Shown here: piece by piece, positions 58,599 to 64,000 of the stretch
Layout of the letters: each line of letters opens with the position of its first letter
Numbering within the stretch: the stretch's first letter is position 1
Assembly: GCA_016180235.1 (NCBI GenBank)
Contig: JACPBQ010000002.1
Location: forward strand, 153,055-217,054
DNA: 64,000 bases
From: Candidatus Woesearchaeota archaeon
Lineage (GTDB): Archaea > Nanobdellota > Nanobdellia > Woesearchaeales > GW2011-AR4
Direction: 5' to 3'
Made by a program: the position numbers and the translations under genes
Notes under the pieces: generated by a model
What the model saw: the letters and a program-made list of their open reading frames with translations, nothing else
Databases searched by the model: none
Told to the model about the DNA's origin: nothing

Positions 58599-59573
58599 TT
58601 ATAATTTTCTTTTAACGACTTTAATCGGCCTCTTTTTCATTTGCCTTAAAGCCTCATTGTAAGTCAACAATTTGTTTTTTGCCCCATGATATTGTATCAC
58701 AGACTCCGCATTCGTCATTCCCAGCTTTATTGCAAAACCAACATCGTTTTTCCTCGTGATTGCCGATAAGAAAGCCGAGGCAAAAGCGTCTCCTGCTCCT
58801 GTAGTCTCAACAACCTTGACCTTATGCGGCTTTGCATGGTAGAAAAAAAGGCCGTCAAATGCATAGACTCCTTTGTCGCCATCCGTTATTGCAACTGTTT
58901 TCGGGCCCGCCTTATGGAGTTTTTTTAATAAATTAGGGATATTTCCTTTTCCTGCCAAAAGCATTGCTTCTTCCATGTTTAAGACTAAAATATCTGTCCT
59001 TTTCAGTATCGGCCTTAGATAGGGTATTCCATTTTTTGCGAGGTAAGAGCTTATGTTGAACGCTATTTTTATTTTCTTTTTCCCGGCGTAATCGGCCAGT
59101 TTTTTCAGTGTATCATAGGATTTTCCCATCATTGTAGAGAAATAGAACCATTTTGTCTTCAGCTTGCTTGGCTTTATCTCATTGAACCTTAAATCATTGT
59201 TCGAGCCCCTGAAAACCAATATTGTTCGGTCATGCTTCACACTGTCCAGTATTACCGAATAGCCTGTCCTTGAATTTTTTTTCCTCACTATCAAAGAAGT
59301 GTTTACGTGGTCTTTCTGCAAGTCCAGCATCACCCTGTGCGAGTTTTCAAATTTTCCTATTTTCCCCAAAAAAGCAGCCTTATGCCCAAGCCTGGATAAA
59401 GCAACAGCAGCGTTTGTCCCGCCGCCTCCGGTTGTTAAGATTAGTTCATCTATCAGTATTTTTGAGCCGACAGGGTAAGCAACGCATCTTTCCCTGCCCT
59501 TTAGCATTTCGCAGAACTCCGTCCTTACAAAAACATCAACAGTTGCAGAGCCGACAGTTATTACATCAAACAT
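58599..59573 (-). CDS. PfkB-family carbohydrate kinase
   Basis: A 324-aa ribokinase-fold kinase. The N-terminal 'FDVITVGSATVDVFV', 'TTGGGGTNAAVALSRLGHKAAFLGKIG' sugar-binding region and the C-terminal catalytic 'VVETTGAGDAFASAFLSA' with the base Asp are complete. It phosphorylates a sugar, nucleoside or similar alcohol with ATP; the substrate cannot be told by eye. It is followed by a 50-base gap and the Cys-rich small gene on the same strand. Confidence 0.9.
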   Translation of the reverse strand: MFDVITVGSATVDVFVRTEFCEMLKGRERCVAYPVGSKILIDELILTTGGGGTNAAVALSRLGHKAAFLGKIGKFENSHRVMLDLQKDHVNTSLIVRKKNSRTGYSVILDSVKHDRTILVFRGSNNDLRFNEIKPSKLKTKWFYFSTMMGKSYDTLKKLADYAGKKKIKIAFNISSYLAKNGIPYLRPILKRTDILVLNMEEAMLLAGKGNIPNLLKKLHKAGPKTVAITDGDKGVYAFDGLFFYHAKPHKVKVVETTGAGDAFASAFLSAITRKNDVGFAIKLGMTNAESVIQYHGAKNKLLTYNEALRQMKKRPIKVVKRKL

Positions 59574-59623
59574 AAGAGTTTCCTAGAATAAAGAGTTTAA
59601 ATAATTTATTGTTATTGCTGGTT

Positions 59624-59797
59624 TTAAATGCTATACTGATTTCTTTTTTTTAGTTTTGAGTGATGTAATTTTTTAAATTTGCATTTGCAATCTCCACAAG
59701 TTCTGCAAAAACCGCATTCATTACAACAAATATGTTTACCTAATTTACCAGCTGGTTCTCCATAAACTTCATGCATTGTTTGTTCTTTCTTTTTCAT
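59624..59797 (-). CDS. 57-aa cysteine-rich zinc-binding protein
   Basis: A 57-aa protein: MKKKEQTMHEVYGEPAGKLG, then KHICCNECGFCRTCGDCKCKF and a basic tail KKLHHSKLKKRNQYSI. Seven Cys within 17 residues (CC..C..C..C..C.C), a zinc-knuckle-like cluster. The ATG is two bases after the stop of the NurA gene upstream, so it belongs to the same message. Possible accessory of the NurA nuclease. Too short for most gene finders. Confidence 0.5.
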   Translation of the reverse strand: MKKKEQTMHEVYGEPAGKLGKHICCNECGFCRTCGDCKCKFKKLHHSKLKKRNQYSI

Positions 59798-59799
59798 TT

Positions 59800-60849
59800 T
59801 TACCTTTCTACTCTATCCAAAACCTCATGCGCATCTATAGAAGTTAAAGTTTCCGCTATCTTTTCCCAGTCTTTTCCGAATTTGACTGAAAAGAATGTTT
59901 TCAGCATATCCTTCTCGTTATTGGAAATTCTTGCATTTTTGTCCGCATCTATCAATCCGTAAGGATAGCCTATAAAGACGGGGTCTTTGGCGTTGTCTGA
60001 CAATAATGAGATTACTTCGTTTAATTTGTCTTTTTGCTCTTTATAGATTTCAAGCCTGAAGATATGCCTTGCCTTTTCATGCAGCTTGGCAAAAGACATG
60101 TCTGCCTTATGTTCATTGCTTTTTATCTCTGCAACAGGATTATAGTGCCATTTTCCCTCAATTTTAAAATTATTCAGCGCATTGGTTATCGAATTCCCTT
60201 TGTCGGTCATCAGGGTAGTTGTTTTGCTTAATCCGGATATTATTATTCCTTTTTTTATTGCTTTTTCAAATAATACATTCATATATTTTTTCTCATTGGT
60301 GAATGTGCACTGCAAGCTTCCGTCCAAGACAATAATATCCTCTTTTTCTAAAGTATCAATGATATTTTCCGCTATTTTTAATTCTGAAAATCTCCTTATT
60401 AAATTAGAAACATTTGAAATATTGGCTCTTGTTATTCCCTGTTTTATTGTTTCATCAAAAGAGCTAAGCAACAAGTCATTCTTATCCGGGATTATATTTT
60501 CCCTGCTTATTATTTCCGTATTGTAATAAATCTCATTGTCCTTTTCAATTGCATTGGTGAAGGCATAGAATTCTTTTTTATTTGACTTTATCCTCTTGTT
60601 GTTCTGGAATATTGAATAATAAACCCTTATCATGTTCAGCGAGAAATTGGCTGATTTTATTATTTCGGAGCTTCCGCCATCTATAAAGGCTATTTTATTA
60701 TTGGTATTTGCCTTCCCTATATAATGGAAATTATTCCTGTCAAAGGGAAAAGCCCTGTAATTAGGGTCAGAGAATTTTACGCAGGTGTCTTTAGAGTCGA
60801 AAGCGCTGGTTTTTACCAATGAGATGATTTTGTTGAAGATTTCCTGCAT
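59800..60849 (-). CDS. nurA: NurA nuclease
   Basis: A 349-aa protein. The NurA-type acidic sites are visible: AFIDGGSSEI (D57), IIVLDGSLQ (about 172) and the C-terminal 'SIDAHEVLDRV', with 'GLSKTTTLMTDKG' between. NurA is the 5'-3' exonuclease working with the HerA ATPase and Mre11-Rad50 in double-strand break resection. In most archaea herA is adjacent; here it is not in this window, unless the P-loop gene at 57817 takes its part, which is speculation. A TATA-like TTTTTATATAAATATTC (60864-60880) is just upstream. Confidence 0.85.
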   Translation of the reverse strand: MQEIFNKIISLVKTSAFDSKDTCVKFSDPNYRAFPFDRNNFHYIGKANTNNKIAFIDGGSSEIIKSANFSLNMIRVYYSIFQNNKRIKSNKKEFYAFTNAIEKDNEIYYNTEIISRENIIPDKNDLLLSSFDETIKQGITRANISNVSNLIRRFSELKIAENIIDTLEKEDIIVLDGSLQCTFTNEKKYMNVLFEKAIKKGIIISGLSKTTTLMTDKGNSITNALNNFKIEGKWHYNPVAEIKSNEHKADMSFAKLHEKARHIFRLEIYKEQKDKLNEVISLLSDNAKDPVFIGYPYGLIDADKNARISNNEKDMLKTFFSVKFGKDWEKIAETLTSIDAHEVLDRVER

Positions 60850-61023
60850 ATAAAACAGGCTAAGAATATTTATATAAAAAGGTTTGGTGTTTTGAAAGAA
60901 AAAGTTTGTATAAATCTTTTCCTTTACACAAATATTTGTAAAAGTGGGTTATACCTGAGTTTTTGGTTACTATGGTAATAGTTCTAGAAAAATCTTTAAA
61001 TAAATCTACCTTTTGAATAATAT

Positions 61024-62256
61024 ATGAAAATTTTAATATTATTTTTGTTATTATTACTCACTATCAATACTGTTAATGCTAATGAAATTTTATTTATTGG
61101 ATGGACTCCAAATCAAACTAATGTTAAGAATTATGAAGACCAGATTAATAGATTAGAAGGTAAATGTGTAAATCCATTAACAAATTCGTATTCAGCTGCT
61201 CAATGTCATTTTAATCTCAGCTACTATTATATAATGCTTTTTCGTGAAATTGCCTTAAATGTAGAAGAAGAAGGACTCCCTTTTGAAGCTATAACTACAG
61301 AAAGACAATTACTCTTGATAAATAAGTCAAATGAACATTTACTTGAAGTTATTAATATTTCTTGGTCTAATCTTACTGTAGAGGATTATGAGAAGAATGA
61401 TAAGGGAGGGTTCCTAACAGGCAGCCTCTTCCTTTTAGTTGGAAATTATTTAGATTTAAAAGATTATGAAAGGGCACATCAATATTTAGATATAATAACC
61501 ACAATGATGGATTTTTACCCAAATTCTAATAAAATGTTGGTTGAAATGTATAACAGATTCTACTCTTTGTTACCTCAAAAACCTAAAGTAGAATTAATTG
61601 GAGATATAGATCCATTATTTTTTAGTTCGCCACAAATAAAACCTAGAATAATATTGAAATCCGAAGGGGATCCATCGTTTAACAAGTTATCAGTTAATTA
61701 TTTTGATTTGCAGGGTTTCAATACGGAAGTCATCGAAAAAGAAGATTCACTTTTTATTTTCAATGAAAAGATAATATTAGAAAAAAATTATGGTTTATTT
61801 TTCCCTTACGATAAGATTTATGCCAGATTGTATAATGTTAGCCCACCAAGAATAAGAGAAAATAGTACGGCAATTGATTTGGACGAATCCATAAATTTCT
61901 ATGGTACTGCTTACTTCAAAGAAAATGAAATAAATTTAATTTTTGAAAGAAAGTCCAGTTATAAGATTCTTGTATTGATAAATACAATTTTTTTAATCTT
62001 GGGCTTATTTTTCCTAAATAAAAGAATAAAACATATGCGTAAAGAAAGTTTTGAACCAAAAAATTTAATCAAAGAGTGGTGGCCATTGCTTATATCAATA
62101 TTGGCATTAGCTAGATTTATATCTTATGATTTTAGAATAGATGTAAGCCTCTTGAACATTTTAATTTTTAGCTTATTGATGTTTACTACAATAAAATTTT
62201 ATCTTAAAAGAAAAAAGTTATTTTCTATTTCTACCCATAACAAAATTATCCAATAA
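61024..62256 (+). CDS. Secreted/membrane protein with TPR-like domain
   Basis: A 410-aa protein with a Sec signal (ILILFLLLLLTINTVNA, cut before NEI). Residues about 25-195 are helical with paired helices (HFNLSYYYIMLFREIALNVEEEG, DYERAHQYLDIITTMMDFYPNS), as in TPR-like repeats. A beta-rich domain follows (about 200-300), then two or three C-terminal membrane helices (about 315-330, 345-365, 375-390). Several Asn-X-Ser/Thr sequons suggest glycosylation. A TATA-like CTTTAAATAAA at 60994-61004 and a 12-bp palindrome ACAAATATTTGT at 60928-60939 lie upstream. Function unknown. Confidence 0.6.
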   Translation: MKILILFLLLLLTINTVNANEILFIGWTPNQTNVKNYEDQINRLEGKCVNPLTNSYSAAQCHFNLSYYYIMLFREIALNVEEEGLPFEAITTERQLLLINKSNEHLLEVINISWSNLTVEDYEKNDKGGFLTGSLFLLVGNYLDLKDYERAHQYLDIITTMMDFYPNSNKMLVEMYNRFYSLLPQKPKVELIGDIDPLFFSSPQIKPRIILKSEGDPSFNKLSVNYFDLQGFNTEVIEKEDSLFIFNEKIILEKNYGLFFPYDKIYARLYNVSPPRIRENSTAIDLDESINFYGTAYFKENEINLIFERKSSYKILVLINTIFLILGLFFLNKRIKHMRKESFEPKNLIKEWWPLLISILALARFISYDFRIDVSLLNILIFSLLMFTTIKFYLKRKKLFSISTHNKIIQ

Positions 62257-62277
62257 AAATGTTATCATTTCCTCTTT

Positions 62278-63240
62278 CTAAACCCCATAAACGCTCTGCC
62301 TTGCATCATTGAGGTAAGGCTGTACGGTAATCAATCCTTTTTTTAACAATATCTCAAGTGCATGCCTCACTGTCCTCTCAGGGAGATAAGTCAGGTTAAT
62401 GATTTCCTTCTGGGTTAAATTTCCTTCATAGGATAATGTCTGGTAAATTAATTTGGCTGAAGCAGGAAGATTCTTTGTTTTGCCCCTCGTTAATGTTATT
62501 GTCCTTTTCTTCAATTTATCTTCGATTGCATATTCCTTCGAAAATTGGACAAAACATGCATCATATTTTGACTTTTTGATCTCAACAAAATCATTTTTCA
62601 ATTTAACCCTTACATCCCCATCCATTATTACAATAGGGTTATCTGTCTGTATATTATCTACAAGTATTTCAGAATTATTTGGCACTATCAAAGACGATTT
62701 CTTCTCTATTGAGGAAATAGGGGTTATTGACAATACTTTAGGCTCATCCAAAATAATAGGCCCATGCGCTGAATAGCTGTACCCGGTGCTTCCGGTAGGA
62801 GTGGCAATTATCAAACCATCTGCATTGTCTTTCCACAAAAGCTCATTATTGACATTCAGGTTGTATCTCATCAAAGAAGCAGATTTGGATGAAAAAATCC
62901 CTATGTCGTTCAAAGCAGGATAATAAACATTATTGGTCTTTGCAACTATCCTTGCCCTCCTGAATATATTGTATTTTCCTTTGGCAATCAAGTCAATATG
63001 CCTCTCAAAATTGTTCGCGTCAGAATGCGCAAGGAAACTGGATCCGGAAGCTATGCCTAAAACAGGAATCTCATTCTTCCCCAGATCCCTGAATGCATTA
63101 AGGATAGTGTTGTCATCGCCAACAGCAAAAATGACCTCTGCTTTCGATAAATCTTGGGCAATGCCAAGCTTTTTTTTCTTTAGATAGCCTGCTACCTGCT
63201 TTGCCAGTTCCAGCTCCTTGTTTGAATACACAAAATACAT
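62278..63240 (-). CDS. NAD kinase-like protein fused to a winged-helix domain
   Basis: A 320-aa protein. Residues about 1-245 have the NAD kinase fold: 'AVGDDNTIL' (41-47) in place of GGDGTLL keeps the catalytic Asp43, 'PALNDIGIF' replaces the NE motif, and 'IIATPTGSTGYSYSAHGPII' and 'LSITPISS' are conserved. Residues about 255-320 form a winged-helix DNA-binding domain (LIYQTLSYEGNLTQKEIINLTYLPERTVRHALEILLKKGLI), of the MarR/ArsR type. Inferred: either an active NAD(+) kinase with an autoregulatory domain or a redox-nucleotide-sensing repressor. The kinase is altered at two key positions, so activity is uncertain. Confidence 0.75.
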   Translation of the reverse strand: MYFVYSNKELELAKQVAGYLKKKKLGIAQDLSKAEVIFAVGDDNTILNAFRDLGKNEIPVLGIASGSSFLAHSDANNFERHIDLIAKGKYNIFRRARIVAKTNNVYYPALNDIGIFSSKSASLMRYNLNVNNELLWKDNADGLIIATPTGSTGYSYSAHGPIILDEPKVLSITPISSIEKKSSLIVPNNSEILVDNIQTDNPIVIMDGDVRVKLKNDFVEIKKSKYDACFVQFSKEYAIEDKLKKRTITLTRGKTKNLPASAKLIYQTLSYEGNLTQKEIINLTYLPERTVRHALEILLKKGLITVQPYLNDARQSVYGV

Positions 63241-63371
63241 ATTGCCTGTAAAATGGCTTATTTTATATAAATTTAGCGGTTTATAGGCAAATTTTGCCGC
63301 TTTATCATAACAACAGCCGTAAAATTGCCTCTACAAATAACTATTTTAAGAGGCTATTCCGCCAAAGCAAT

Positions 63372-63887
63372 ATGGATGCTGACACGGCATTGGATGGAAT
63401 AGTACAAGATGAAAAAGGCATTGGCAATAACAAAACAGCTGTTGATGGTATTTCTATTGCTGGTGTTGATAGGTATATTGTTGAGATTATAAGAATATCT
63501 AAGATGTACCGGTTTGAATTAAGGGTAAGGCCGAAAGCAAAAAAACACGGGATGCCTAAAAAAGATTCTAAAATAGCAGGAATTGAAGGCCAGATAGGCA
63601 AAACAATAAAAGAAGGCAATGAGGAAAAGCAGGAAACAAGCCAATACATCGCAATAAGGGAAGAATTCAAGGACGAAAACATAACCTACGCAGACAATAA
63701 GATAAATGCCCGGGATAAAGAATATAAATACAGTACTGAAAAAATAAATACAATGTACCAGGAACTGTGGGAAAAGACGGGCTTCTACCAGGAAAAGACA
63801 ACACAGGTCAAGGTAAGGGTGCAGTTATGGCCCGAGCATCTTCCTTACGACCATTTCAAGAGGAAGAGGGCATTCCTGTTCTGTTGA
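63372..63887 (+). CDS. Hypothetical lysine-rich protein
   Basis: A 171-aa highly charged protein from ATG 63372; an in-frame TTG upstream at 63294 would add an unconvincing tail. No signal or membrane helix. 'IKEGNEEKQETSQYIAIREEF' and 'YKYSTEKINTMYQELWEKTGFYQEKTTQVKVRVQLWPEH' are helical and charged. A TATA-like TTTTATATAAATTT lies about 110 bases upstream near 63262. Its 3' end overlaps the gene on the opposite strand at 63856. Unrecognised. Confidence 0.5.
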   Translation: MDADTALDGIVQDEKGIGNNKTAVDGISIAGVDRYIVEIIRISKMYRFELRVRPKAKKHGMPKKDSKIAGIEGQIGKTIKEGNEEKQETSQYIAIREEFKDENITYADNKINARDKEYKYSTEKINTMYQELWEKTGFYQEKTTQVKVRVQLWPEHLPYDHFKRKRAFLFC

Positions 63888-64000
63888 TTGACCATAGATG
63901 CTCATAAACAAATTTTCTTTTAACCTTGGTATAATCTACTAAACCCATATTCTTCAATTTGACTAAATGGGTGTGAATTATTCTTTTATCTCGCTTTAGT
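63856..64000 (-). CDS. Winged-helix regulator, truncated by window edge
   Basis: The minus strand from the edge to TGA (63856-63858) encodes 'LKRDKRIIHTHLVKLKNMGLVDYTK' and 'VKRKFVYEHLWSINRTGMPSSS', the recognition helix, wing and C-terminus of a winged-helix transcriptional regulator. Only the last 47 residues are in the window. Convergent with the 171-aa gene, overlapping it by about 32 bases. Confidence 0.55.
   Translation of the reverse strand, partial: LKRDKRIIHTHLVKLKNMGLVDYTKVKRKFVYEHLWSINRTGMPSSS

Overview
The window looks like a chromosome segment from a DPANN archaeon, most likely of the Woesearchaeota/Pacearchaeota type. This is inferred from gene content, not from a phylogeny. 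Supporting signs are an archaeal histone, aIF5A with a hypusine site, aRF1, ribosomal protein L40e, archaeal TrmI and TrmJ, NurA, TATA-like boxes close to start codons, intron-bearing tRNAs, and many cell-surface proteins with class III (KRG/Q) or Sec signal peptides. The DNA is AT-rich and densely coded. No rRNA, CRISPR array or intact insertion sequence was seen.

Layout. 1-6000: a truncated secreted protein, small conserved proteins, a PLP enzyme and methionyl-tRNA synthetase. The synthetase start is separated from its frame by one base in a run of seven A. 6050-32600: three consecutive surface cassettes (A 6151-11150, B 13474-22480, C 22690-32587). Each has a 630-706 aa protein with a class III signal peptide, followed by a Sec-secreted cysteine-rich protein (375, 1047 or 2257 aa), then membrane-anchored and/or six-helix membrane proteins. 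Cassettes B and C each begin with a tiny DNA-binding protein (ribbon-helix-helix, AbrB-like). A VapBC module and a cysteine-repeat surface protein lie between A and B. A reduced fourth copy (D) is at 50401-52489. 32570-38670: a possible metalloprotease with its neighbour, an MBL hydrolase, TrmI, a His-rich membrane protein with CcdA, and an ATP-cone protein. 38676-39102: two tRNA genes on the minus strand, Thr(GGU) and Leu(UAA), each of which folds correctly only if three introns are removed. 39308-44575: three diverged paralogues of unknown function, a CBS protein, a methyltransferase and a duplicated nucleotidyltransferase. 44963-49772: an information-processing block (aRF1, HExxH peptidase, histone, aIF5A, L40e, site-2 protease, TrmJ). 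50000-64000: cassette D, a winged-helix regulator facing a CPR-like membrane protein, PEP synthase, a methyltransferase-like protein, a Zot-like ATPase, a PfkB kinase, NurA, a NAD-kinase/winged-helix fusion and a truncated winged-helix regulator.

How it fits together. The dominant theme is the cell envelope: four paralogous gene sets that appear to build a pilin-anchored, disulfide-rich surface structure, possibly for attachment to a host or partner cell. The CcdA transporter (disulfide exchange) and site-2 protease (envelope signalling) in the same window would suit such a structure, but this link is inference. Several short repeats lie between the genes: GCGAG-rich elements, a GCGTTTTTGC inverted repeat, 22-bp-spaced direct repeats and TATAC boxes. 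They look like regulatory or mobile sequences and are listed separately.
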